A stretch of 64,000 bases of DNA, taken from positions 124,001-188,000 of the forward strand of contig JAGYXB010001572.1 of NCBI GenBank assembly GCA_022495005.1, given 5' to 3'. This DNA is from Rhyacophila brunnea (lineage: Eukaryota > Arthropoda > Insecta > Trichoptera > Rhyacophilidae). The translations under genes were made by a program, and so were the position numbers. Of the stretch, positions 14,251 to 27,400 are shown one piece after another. Positions within the stretch are counted from its first letter, which is position 1, and every line of letters begins with the position of its first letter. A model generated the notes under the pieces. The model did not search any database and had not been told where the DNA came from. It worked only from the letters and a program-made list of their open reading frames with translations.

Positions 14251-14625
14251 GCATATACGTGCATGGATTTACTGCTGACAGTACGTATCATTGCGGCCAT
14301 AACAAGAAAATTTACGTGGATGGATCAAGTTCAGCGGCTTCTGAATTTTCATGCGACAGTTGTGCGATATCTGCGCGTGCGTAGTAGAACGATAGTAGCA
14401 AACCTGCCGGAAAAAATACAAATAACACCGCTCAAAGCATTTTAACGTTTACTAATTTTCAAAACCTATCAAATAGCATCATACGATAAAAAACAAAGTG
14501 TATTGGTTACGCTTGAAGAATTAGATTAGCAAGGTACAGTCAGCACTGTGTAAACAGTTATTATCGTTATAGTTTAATTTACACACTATTGGTCTCAGTA
14601 AATCCATGCACGTGTACAGGCGTTG
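14251..14625. mobile_element. MITE with ACGTGCATGGATTTACTG termini
   Basis: The left ACGTGCATGGATTTACTG and right CAGTAAATCCATGCACGT are perfect reverse complements. A second, interrupted copy lies at about 26985-27655. No coding capacity. Confidence 0.75.
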
Positions 14626-15196
14626 TAAATAAGTATTACTATGCGCTTGCCAATTTTGGAACGCATATCGAACCAAACGAGTGTCTCTCCTAACGGTGAA
14701 ACTGAAACAAAACTGACAACACTGTCATAATTACGTATTGTGAACAGAAATCTAGTTGTAATTTATAGTTGGTTTTAAATATTGTTTACACATAACAATT
14801 TTATAACTATTAAGTACTTCCAATTCATAATAATTTCTGGTAAACAAATAGAAATGAACATTATATATTCATCACCTATCATATAATACACTTAATGTAT
14901 TAAATTTGTAATTCATAATTAAATTAGGCATGTGATGGTATTATTGGTTCAGCAGAAGAACTTCGGTGCCGTCATTAATTTTTAAATATATTTTCTCTGA
15001 TATCTACATTTTTATTCAGTTTTTTGGCCAATATATATCTAAGAATTGCCATCTAACAAAATTGCATTTAAAGTGGGCAAGCTAAACAATAACTTATTTA
15101 CAAAATATTTTTTAACAGCTAACTTATCTACTTATATAATATTATTTCACTTATATGTAATATTAAAATTAGACTTGAAATTTTCACTTTAGCAAT

Positions 15197-15202
15197 TTTA
15201 TT
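15197..15202 (-). terminator. Candidate polyadenylation signal of the NRF-6-like gene
   Basis: AATAAA on the minus strand, about 115 bases past the stop codon, at a reasonable distance for an insect 3' UTR. Other AATAAA motifs occur by chance in such AT-rich DNA. Confidence 0.45.
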
Positions 15203-15316
15203 TTCATTAGCAAATAGCAAATCTCACACCGCACCATATTTGCTGTACCACAGGGCGTTGTTCCAGGCAGTTAGTATATAATTATTATATTACACTGAAT
15301 ACCGAAATATTGTTTT

Positions 15317-15454
15317 TCAATCACTTTTTGCCACACTTTGAAGTTTCCTTTTCTGTGCAAATAGTACCTTCTTGATATTTTGGAAAGGCAAGTCAAATAG
15401 GACTGTCAACACAATTGACAATATAAGAATCCAGAACACCTCCTCAATGTCCAC
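15317..15454 (-). CDS. NRF-6-like exon L (last coding exon)
   Basis: Encodes the final 45 residues and TGA. VDIEEVFWILILSIVLTVLF is the last membrane span, then DLPFQNIKKVLF and a basic tail, as expected for the family C terminus. The acceptor is ACTTCCAG. The frame is too short to be obvious on its own; phase and family similarity fix it. Confidence 0.9.
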   Translation of the reverse strand: MDIEEVFWILILSIVLTVLFDLPFQNIKKVLFAQKRKLQSVAKSD

Positions 15455-18400
15455 CTGGAAGTATTAAAATTATCAACTCGTTAGTCAAATAACTTGGAAA
15501 AAGTAATATAAATTCAATTTGAAATTTATTTTACATATTGCGAGTGAACTGTGGAGAACTACAAGGCTCTAAGTGTTTGTCCTTGGCGAAACAAAAGTAA
15601 CAATGAGGTAGCTTAGAATACTATTTTATTGTTGGGCTTGTTTTCTCAAGGTTGAACACTTTGAAATTTGTCGTAATAGAGCGAGGGCCACACCGGGCAA
15701 CTCTGGTTGCGCAGCCAGTCGCGCGACTGTGATCTCTTAGGCGATTTACTCGCGGGACTTGCAGGCAACCAGAGAGGCAGCCAATAATCTGCTCACTTTC
15801 AAGATGGACGTTGAAGCACCAAAAAATACGCTCTCTAGTGCTCGCCTAGTGTGGCGGCGCTCAATACATCACTATATGTTTTCATGTATCGCAACCGATC
15901 GCCCGACCAGAGAGATCAGGCAACCAGACCAAACGCAAGATCGTTATTTTACTGGTCGCCCAACTAAAATAGTTGCGCGACTACTGGGCAACCAGGTGTG
16001 GCATGGTCCATATAACTGCATACATTTGGTCTGGTCGCACGACTGGCTGCGCAACCAGAGTAAATCGCAATCTAAACATTCACAACACGATATGAAAAAA
16101 AATAAATGGAATATGTTTGCTTTAAGCTGGGCTGTAGGCCAAATCAATGATGCAATAATTATTCAAATATTTGAAAATATGGACCGGACAACGATAGATT
16201 TTCAAAAGTCGCAATTACATTCAGCAAGCACTCGCTGTTATAATGATTTCAACTTACGACCATTTTGATTTACAACCTAGGTGGCTGAACGGAATCCCGT
16301 CGTAAGATCTTTTCGATTAAGTACCGATCATTTACCTCTCTTCGTCACTGATTGTCTCCACTTGGGCTGTAGACACTGCGAAAGAAAATAAGAGGGAATA
16401 ATTACCAGTGCTCCGAGGAAGGTGTACCGTTGAGTAGTCCTCGTCAGTCCGACGTTATAGAAGAAGACTGGAAACTGTGTTAAGTAGACTGCATAGCTGA
16501 GTCTCGTCCAAACCATAAACCCTCGCCATGACAAAATGTCACCAATAAAACCTAAAGTTAGAAAAAAATTATAATTACCTATCTATCATTGTAACTTGTA
16601 GATATATAGTTGGCTGCCTATAGCCAAATAGCGAGTGGAGAACTACAAGGTTCTAAGTGTTTGTCCTTGGTGAAACAAAAGTAACAATGAGGCAGCTTAG
16701 AATACTACTTCATTGTTGGTTTGTTTTCTCAAGGACCAACTTTTCACGTTTCACTTAGAACCTTGTAGTATTAGGCTCGCGAAATGTACTGAACCATCAT
16801 TATTTATTTATTTAGAATATTTAAATGAACCATCATAAGTACCTAATTATGTCATACGTGATTATTTATCATTATTTCTATTGAATGCTCGATGACAGAT
16901 TTTCAAAACAAATGAGTGTAGTGTTACTTGCATTTCCCTCCACCACCCGATACGTCTCCAAACTAGAGGTGGGAAAACTGGTCGATTTTGAAGACTAAGT
17001 ATACTTACTACCAGTATAAAAAAATACTAAATAAATACAATATCAAAACTTGTTCCAAAATACTTACTAGTATTTGGAATACTATACAGAGCGTTTGGCG
17101 TGGAACTAAAACTTAACTCCATATCGTCGCTTAAGAAACAACACCGCGGAAGTCAATTAATTAAAATTTTCAGGGCAATGTTTTTTTTTAACTAAACACA
17201 AAAAAAATAAGTTAAAAGGTATCAATTTTCAATTTTTTGAGACGGGAATGAGAAAGATGAAAAGAGAGAGAGAAAGAAAAATGAGAAAGACGGGAACATA
17301 ATAATGACATACCTACTTATACAACTTTCCTACAGAATTACAGCAAAATTATTAGCCAATGATGGTTCAATATATTATTATCATAAGACCCATTCTTTTC
17401 CATTCAATAAATGCTAGTAATCGTCTAAACTCATTAGTCTTACTGTTATATCCATGGTGAGTAGTGAATATGATCCATCCAAAGGAACAGCACCAGGCAA
17501 TTGGGGCAAAGGCAGCATAATTCGCAGCTGGCCCAGCGGAATATTTATAGTCCAATTTTTCCATTCTTGCTGGACCGACTAATGCACCGAGTAACAAAGC
17601 CATCGACACTGTCCAACCAATAATTAGCTCCATCTGCCAGAGAAATAATAAGATTGTCACAGTTCAAAAGAAAGTTTATGCTTTGATCCCCATTTTTATA
17701 ACCTTCAACATCATCGCAGGCAGTGACGTCCCTAGATAAAATGCTGCCCCTAGCCAGCGCCAAAATGCCGCCTCATTTTTTTTATACAGTATTTTTATCA
17801 TCCTTTCATGAGTCCAATATCTAAGAAATGTGTTGTATGAATACATTACTAACAAAATATCAGACTAATTATTGGCAAATCTCCACGTGTCGTTTCTGGT
17901 CATCAAGGACGTCGAAGGGCAACGGAAGTAAACTAGATATCGCGAACCCGATAAAACCAGTGAGCTGATTTTTTCAATGGAAAGATATTTTCGTTATTAC
18001 TAAGTTTAGGTAGCTATTTTTATATATTCCAAATGATTCACCTCGATTTGCCGCCCTTCGAGTAACTGCCGCCCACAAGCGACGCTCAATCTGCCTACCC
18101 CCACGGGACGTCACTGATCGCAGGGCCATAGGGCATCAAAAATTGAAAGTGGGGCTAATTTACAACAGGCAGAAGATTACTGTATCTTGACTATTTTTAA
18201 GGTACAGCATTTCCATTTTTAGGTTGAGCCAGGGCCAGATTTACCATAGAGCGAAAGGGGCACAAATATATCAGACGTAGACTAGGATCTAGAATCCTGG
18301 AGCCAAACAAATACATAAAATAACAAGTAAATTTGTGGTCAAATCAAATTTACTGAGGAAATCACGCGTTGTATTTCAGCGCATCTATTATATACAAAAA

Positions 18401-21400
18401 GCTGCTATTGGCGGCTATCGAGGGTAAATAATTGTTACTTACAATAAGTTAGCCATCAAAAGTGTCTATCTCGCTATATAAGTTAACACAGCCAAGAGAA
18501 GTGCTGTTAAAACATAGTACTTTTTGACAGCTTAGATCAGGGGTAGTCAACCTGGTCCCTACCGCCCACTAGTGGGCGTTCCAGCTTTCATGGAGGGTGG
18601 TAGGGGTTTTAAAAACATTTTCATTATGTTTCATTATGGATCTTATTAATAACTTAATTAACTCATTCACTGCGGACCAGTTAATTAATATTTAATTAAC
18701 AGATTTAAATAACATGCTAATTATATCTAATGCCGACACGGCAGCCGTGTCGTCAGCGCTGTATGAGATTAGTATAATATGGCTTAACTTTCTGTAACTC
18801 TGCTTTATAAATTTTATCAAGTATAGTTACTTCCCTATTTTATAAATCACCATTACTATGGAATCGGTGGGCGGTTAGAAAATTTTACTACTAACAGAGA
18901 TACAAAAGTGGGTGGTAGGTATAAAAAGGTCGACCACCCCTGGCTTAGATGGTTAACTAATTGTAACAATTAACTGGCTCAATACATAAATATGATATAA
19001 TACCCTCGATAGCCGCCAATAGCCGCCGATAACAGCCTTAAAGGGACCCCCAATAGGTATTAGCCCAGCATTCCTTTAAGCATTAATCGCCAAAACTGCC
19101 AAAATAGATAATATTTATGGATTTTGGAATGTTGCATTCTTTTTATTGAAACCCACTAAAATGCACTGGTACTGTTCGGTTATATAGAATACAGCGGAAA
19201 ACGCATTTTGAAAATAGCCGATAAACTGGATTATTTGTTAGGTTAACCTAACCAAACCTAACCTAACCTAACCCAACCTAAACTAACCCAAACTAACAAA
19301 TAATCCAGTTTATCGGCTATTTTCAAAATGCGTTTTCCGCTGTATTCGGTATAACCGAACAGTACCAATGCACTTATTAGAAAAAATCTTCAACAATCGT
19401 GAGGTTGAACACACATCTATCACTTTGGTGAGTTCTCTTAGTCAATTAAACTATTAATCCGAGTATAACATTGTGAAATATAAATTACCTATCAGAAAAA
19501 TCTATTAAACCACTTTAGTAGCATAGCATAGCATAGCACTTAATTACCTGATATAAAATTTTATTTTTACCTTTGTCAGTAATTGTTTTGGTTTGTGTCT
19601 GAGTATCAATCCAAGACACAAACCCATGGCGTAAACTGTGAAGCGATACGGTGGCAAGATGTACATGTAGTCAGCTGTCCGGAACAACTGCTGAACACTA
19701 AAAGAGAATAAATATAAATCAACAAACACAATGTTAATGTAGTGGGGTTGCTGCCAAAAGTCGATAATTTAGGTATGTAGAGATAACAGCAGATTATGTG
19801 TCTATTTAATATAAATATGTATGCTGGAAAAAATATTCAAGGTCATCTGACATAATAGAACATGCACATAAAGCACGAATAAATTAGCATTTTGCCTGAT
19901 TTTAGAGGGCATGTCAAACTGCAATTACTCCATAACATGGTTTAGAGACTTACCAACTTTTGGCAGTATTGGCCTATTAGGCGGATTAAAAAACTGTTTG
20001 CAGTGGGGAAGGGTGGATGTAGGCTGTGAAGATCTGACACAAATTGCGCACACTAAGCTTTGTCATTTTATAGATGGAAGAATAGTTTTCATCTATTATA
20101 GTTTGGTTTAGGCAGGGTTTAATCGAATTTTAAGAACTATCTGCAATTTGTATTCTTCAATGAAAACAAACAAGTATGACTAACAAAATGTGCATTATTT
20201 TTGTTAGATGGTCTAGGCAAGGTTTAATTGAAATTTAGAAACTAACAAATAAATGTCACTGACAAAGTTATAGTGCACACTAAATTAATGTTGATTCACC
20301 ATAGCCTACCTCCACCCTTCGCCGCTGTAAGTTTGTATACCTTCTTACAATATTCTTCAATATTTCAAAGTTGAGGTACCTACTGGTAATTTGTAATTTC
20401 ACCACTTTCAGTAAAAAGGAAATATATTTTGTCATAATTCATTTGGAATTGGACTGACTAATCGCTCCCCTGCATTTTGACACTGAGTTTACTGGGCATG
20501 AATATACCTAATAGTTTTGAAGCAAAGCTATTTTTGTTAATTCTACTTTAAATTGGTCATTTACGTTGACAACTGTTTCGGGCTATAAATCCATATTCGG
20601 AACTGTCGACTGTAACAGCTGTCAACGTAAATGACTCAATTAAAGTAGAAATAACAAAAATAACTTTGTTTTAAAACCATTATAATGGAATTCAACTACA
20701 TAAACGCCAGTTCAATTAATGAATATAATATCTACCTATTTACATTCTTGATTTTTTCCCAAGATAAAAATAACAATGACATAATTTTCTATAAGTATCC
20801 ATGTCATTCAAAATTATTGTGTATAACATAATATTGATGAGAACTGCTTGAACAAGTGTGGGAGCGCACTGCAGCTTGGAAAAACGGCCCACTACACCAC
20901 TGATTCACTAAACATTCATTTTTGATACTTCACTTACTGACTTTATGTCATTGTCAGGCCAGTTCTATATTAAGGTATAGTCATAAATACATATTCCATT
21001 TATTTTTAAAATTCAATTAGGTACTTACGATGCTCCAAAATAAACATAATTGGTCAATTCCATGGTATATGTGATATAGAACCTGGCGATTGTCGACAAG
21101 GCGGCCAATATTGAGATAACGATGACTGCTTTCTTGGCGTGCTCCTTCTTCGAGATAAACCACACCACCAGAGGAACCCCCACTCCAAATAACTGGGTAT
21201 CTATACCCACGTGGTGGGTATGCGTCAGACACTGGAAAATAATAATAGTGCTTATTATCTAGTCGTGGAACTAATCTAGAACGACATGAAACTGGAACCA
21301 CCAGTATTTTGATTGCATAAAAACAAAATAATTGTCAATTGTTATTTAATGGTTTATTTATAAACATACTTATCCATACTACATACAAAATTAGAAACTG

Positions 21401-24400
21401 ATCTGCGAAAAACCAAGACGCTAAGTATATCGTTTCAATACAGTCAATTCTTTTATATGCAGACCACGATTATCCAGTGCTCGGATCGGACTAGAACGCA
21501 GCAGAGCGCATTACATTACATTAATTTTCATTTTTTAATAAAGTTTAATAAGAAACTTGACACGTCGTATATGTTACACCGAATGTGCGAAATTAACTAT
21601 TACATGAAATGCGCAAAATTTTGGCTAATTCATGTAATAGTCAAGCCTGTTGCCTTATTCATGAATTAGGTAAATTTTCTGCTGAGTACATGAATTCGCC
21701 AGAGTATGGAATTCTTGAACTGTCAACATGACAGAAGAAAAAGTAAATTTAATACGGATGGTTTTATTAGTTATAATTGGACATAATATAATATTATTAT
21801 TATTAGGTTAGGTTAGGTTAGGTTTTGTAATTCTGAATTAAACTATTCAACTGAATGTCCATTTTGAGGTTAGCTATCAAGTGTCAACAAACTATCACAA
21901 ACATTCAATCGACCATTGCACGTTTGATACCCAAGCACGAATCAAATCGCGAAAATACTTTTCAATAAAATTCTTCCGTTATCATATTATAGTTCTAGAT
22001 TTTTTTTGCGCATAGTAAATGGATATGAACGTCATTGTAGGACGACATTTGACACATTTGTTTAATTTGATTAGTTGCAAAAAATACCACCGGAGCGCGA
22101 TCATCTATTTTGACCATAGATAATATATGTACATTTTGACCAATGCATTATGAGCATTTGATACATTTAGTTTAGTTGCAAAAAATACCACCGTAGCGCT
22201 ACTATCTAATTTCTCAAATACATGAACTAGGCAGAAAAATTACTGCCGAATTCACGCACTCTTCAGATATTTTGTCTAATTCATGAATAAGGCAACGGGC
22301 TTGCATTTTTCATGATTTAGGCAAAATTTTGCCCATTTCATGTAATATTCAATTTCGCACATTCGGCGTAACATATACACCAATTTCTACAAACAATAAT
22401 AAGATTTTGTGTTGTTTTGTTGCAAAGTTTTTATAACATAATATCTGATTAATGAGAGTTTTATACCATTCCATAGCATTTGGGTTTAGTATTCCAGCAC
22501 AGCTATTCTTAACCGGATCTATCCCTTCAGCGAGTTATCTTGTTCTATGAAGCCGTGATCGACAGGCCGCACATACAAATTTCACGAGTTATCTCGTCCG
22601 ACTTTAAATTCAAATTACTAGCCACTGTCGATTGATTTGCATAATCTAAAAAATTAAATGCACAGTGACATCTGTTTGAATAGTTATGAAATACTAAGCA
22701 ACAAATTATCGGTACTATAGCGATTTTAGTAAAAGCTTCGTTCTACATTCAACGTGTGTCGTTAAAAATCTGCATCCTGTCAGATACTGCCATAGTAATA
22801 TCTTTAGGCATAGAAAAGGTTAATAGTTAACAAGGGAACACGTTTCCATTATTTTTATCACTCCAAATTAATACGGACACAATTCCGTAAACAAGGCGGT
22901 TAGCTAAAATAATTGATAACAGAGTCATAATTCGTAACACGGTGAAGATTTAAGTTGGTACTCAAATAAAGTGAAATACTCGGTCAAATTCGTGTATTCT
23001 TTCTTACCCGAAATGAATTTTTGTGTACAAAATAATGTAAAACGATAATTGAACATAACCCACAATATTTGACAGCTCGCGGGCTCAGAGAGTGAGATAA
23101 CTCGCTGAATTCGCTGAACCGGTTAAAGTCATAATCACGGAAAACTTACCATGTTCTCAAAGCCAAAATAATTGTGTATAAAAAGAAGGTTTCTCCACCA
23201 ATGCCTCTTGCAGATGTCAGCATGTTGCGATATGACGAGTGGCCATTGAGGTCCTGAACCGATCTCGGGCAAAATCCACGTGCAGAAAAGAATAAGAGCT
23301 CCTAATGTTGGCACCAGTCTAAAACCATAAAATCAAACTCTTGAAGGCAGTGGCGGATTTAGGGATTCCAAAAGCACTAAACACAGAACAGATTAATACA
23401 ATAGAATTCAGATAGGCACCCCAATACATATTTTGAATCCGTGTCCGGAAACTTGTACGTATGCAGTTCGCCGTATCACCCTTCACCGTGAAATGTTGTA
23501 TCGGAAATATATGGCTGTATATTAAAGACCGTCCAACCTCTTTGGGTCGTATAGTACTGACATAAAATTCATGTCTAAATAAAACATGGTTCTTGTCCGT
23601 TTACACTTTACAGGAAGCCAGCAGCAAACAAATTTTGAAAATAGCTGATATACTGGATTATTTGTTAGGTTAGGTTAGATTTTCATTCTTGAATTCATGA
23701 ATTTTGCCAAAATCAGCTATGAAAATTGAATTAATGTGCATATTGAATCTAATAAAATTGGAGACCGTATAGGTCTATAGACCGGTCATCTCTTTCCGAT
23801 AAGAAAGCTCACAGCGAACTGTGCTACGGTGAAATGTTTTACATACAATTTACATGTAACCCTGTGGAGGTCCAAATCGTCTCTGTTCTGGCAGAACACA
23901 CTAACTGGAGAATACTTGTTTTGAGTAATTTGATTTTGAAGTTGTTAAAATGTTTGAAATGGTCTGTCATGTGAGTTTATTAAGTAATCGTAAAAAGGAT
24001 GACTTTAAAATAAAGACTGTTTATTTATTAAGAAGGTTTCCAGACGGTAAAGTTTTAAATAAGGAACATTTTGGTATAACTAACTCAATATGTCATTTTT
24101 TCGAATTAGTGTCTTCTGCCAGAACAGTGACGAAATGATCTTATTAGGATTGAACAAGGAAAAAAAACTATGTGCTCAATTCATGAGAAAGATTTGAATA
24201 TAATATTATAATTGTATATATGACTGGTTTGAACTGTTTCGAGGCCCCCTTTTAAATCTTCTGACGAATCAGTGCATTATCTAGGTCTTCTGACACTACT
24301 TTATCTTCTGGTCTATTGAAGGAGAGCTTCTTTGGTAGTGGTAAAAGATGATGATGGGATTAGGTATCAGATCCCAGGTTGCTTGACATATTGATTCGCC

Positions 24401-27400
24401 CTTTCTAGTTTCAAATTGAATTATAAAAAATTCTCAAATCAAATACATTGACTATCAGTGTTATTAATAAATAATATACATTCCTGTTATTCATCAGCTG
24501 TCAAAGTCCGACTAGTCCTTCATACAAAAACCGGTGGTAATATCGATTTCTAAAAAATATGTAGCATTGATCTAGGCATTACATTATTGTAGAAGTTATT
24601 TATCATGTAACTCATCTATCCAAATCAAACCATTCCCTGTGTGAACACGACAGACGCGTCAGTATGAGCACTCTATAGAACAATGACAGGTCATCTATAG
24701 ACAACAAAGGGAGGGGCGGAAAAAGTAGGACCAGTCGTTGTGAATGTATCGGCTTTCTAATTGAGTCGGCAATGATTAGGCACATAAAATTATAGATTGC
24801 AGTATAAAAGTATTGGATAATATTTAGTACATCCTTGGATGGGCTTTCTATCTCGTCTTTCTATAATGCGACAGGTGTGATATTCATACCTGAAGAGTCT
24901 CCCGATGTACTCTTGCATAATGCTGACAGATCTGTTTTTCTGGTATCGACCAATGAAGGAGTAGCAGGTGAGGAGACCGCTGAACATGATGAAGGGATCC
25001 GTGTAAAGACTCGCTGTTCTTCCGATCACGCTCCATGGTTTTGCAACATTCTATAAAAAATCGTATCCAACGCTAAAAGATGGAGTCATAGCAAAACAAT
25101 AAAAGAATTTGTATTACATCACTAGATAGAGATATCAAAAAGTTTTTATTACCATCGGTACCAATACAAAAGTTAATATTATCTGTGTTCGAAGCACTGA
25201 ATACAGTCGATCTTGGTTATTACGATCACAGAAATAGTGAGATCTCAGATGTAATGACGAAACATTCGTTGACATTTTAATTTATGATTTTCTCCATACA
25301 ATTATTCACTTTTATAACGAGCTACTTCTCCGGTATACCGAGCAAAACTGTTAATGTGTCGATTGTTTAAATACAACATTTTCGACCCTAAGCAATAAAA
25401 TCCGACCGGGCAGTTAACTAGTCCGATGCCGCCGGGATCGGATTACGTTTATGACACTAGTTAAGTGTCTAAGCACCTAATTGGTGTTTTCGCCCACAGT
25501 ATCCACACATATGGTTGAAATTGCATCTAAAAAATCCAAGCTTTGTGAAGTCAGTAGGTACCTACCAGCGCCAGCGGCTCAGAACTTCATTACAACAAAC
25601 AACTTCTTTTGTAGTGTATGAATGCCATGCTTGTTTCGGGAATATTTACGTTGGTTTTCAGATTTTTTATGTTCTATGCTTAAATAGAATGTGGCGCGAA
25701 AAATGTTATAATATAACGATATAACAAGTAATGCTTATAACGAGCAAATTCAGTCGGTCTCATCTTCCTCATAATAACCAAGTTTGACTGTATATTGTTT
25801 ATTAATAAATGCAATGACATAATAAAGCTCAAATTGCATTTGCAGATTCTCAGGTCAGCCATATGACATGATCGCTCCCGATCATGAAAAGTCACTTTTG
25901 AGTCGTTCCCTGGAGTCGTGACCGAATTGGAACAAGACAAACATGAACCCTCCAAACCAACCCGCCCCGCACCACACTCGGTCTTAATCAAGCGTATCAC
26001 GAAGCCCTATGTTTGGATGTGAAGAATCAACAATTTTTTATGAATGGGAATGTCTCAAGAGCAGATACCCAAGACTGAGATCGCCACGATCTCATGTGAG
26101 CTTAAACTAGTTTACTGGAAGATGTAATTTAATAAAAAGAACTATGGAGAAAGGCACGGAGACTGAAATGAATTTTATGATATATAAGTTATTAGTTTCC
26201 ACTCGGAGCGAATTCTCGGACATTCCTAGAGGATGTGGTTTGTATCCTGTAGTTCTCCGCCACATGGACATGTTGGCCGGGTCAAAGTCCAAGTTCATAG
26301 ATCTTGGCAGCGAATCCACCATGGCCTGTTGGAAACGAACCGGTTGACCAAATTGGAACAATTCCTTTCTTTTGGGCACGATCGTGTTGAAGATTACCAC
26401 ATATGAAAATATCGTAATTAACCTTGAACATCTTGTGTTTGACATAACAACACAAATTTGACATTTACATAACGACATTCTGTGTATATCAGGCTCTGAG
26501 TAGATCTCCATAGAAGACCGTTTTTCTTCAATTAAAAAAAATTCTAATTGATAATTCAAATATATGATATTAATATAAACATTTTTAATTGCCTACTCAC
26601 CTCCGCCATTTCAGTTCTGTTCATGTACGGCAGAAAGAATGTAGCCATGGACTTGTGGGAAACCATCAGCATAAAAGCGTTGAGGAACCGGATGCCGTGG
26701 ACTGCTTCGATGTCATCACTAACTCTCTCCAACGAAAATAGAGCCTTCAGATTCTTTCTCAGCGAAAAGCTTGCAATGAGACTGTCTAAAATAAACACAC
26801 AGTAGATCAGTGGCGACGATTCCTTACTCCATTGCGATATTTATATTAAGTTCTACGTCACAACGCTGCACTCATTTTATTACGTTATCTGCTCTTTGCG
26901 TGTTTAATTGAATCTTAAAAATTAGCAGCACCATCTGCAATTTGTATTCTTATTTCGTACGACTGACAAATAGTACTATAATAAAATGTACGTGTAAACA
27001 TGTATTATCCTGCAGTTGCACGATTGCATGCATGAATCAAAAAAGTTTGGAAGCTTCTTAAATTTCATGCGACAGTTGGGATTTTGGTAAATGTGCCGCA
27101 GAGGTGGACATGAGGTTTTACAACTTTCTTTTTAGACCAAACCAAACCTAACCTAACCTAATCTAACCTACCCCAACCTAATATTACCTCATATAACCTT
27201 AGTTTGTGATAATGGTGTATCAAAATGTATGAAAATTTCAAATTTTCAATTAACGATTATTGGATCGAAAAGCCGATGCGCCGACAGAAAAAGGTATTTA
27301 TTATAATTGTCTACATGGAATAAACTGTTTTTGTAAAAAAAAAATTATAAAAGCTTGTGTCCACCTCTGCGGCACAATTACCGGGATTTTTTCGATCTGC

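Noticed and set aside
15759..16268. 169-codon plus-strand ORF
   Set aside because: It runs through the arms of a palindromic GC-rich MITE and on into ordinary intron sequence; no domain.
16328..16405. Read-through of exon K to a TGA at 16328
   Set aside because: It would add a short basic tail and lose the last membrane helix; the GTAATT donor at 16405 joins exon L in phase and restores the family C terminus.
19235..19300. True telomere or telomeric retrotransposon insertion
   Set aside because: The TTAGG runs are only a few units long and sit inside fold-back elements.
24835..25056. 73-codon plus-strand ORF
   Set aside because: Shadow of NRF-6-like exon F on the other strand.
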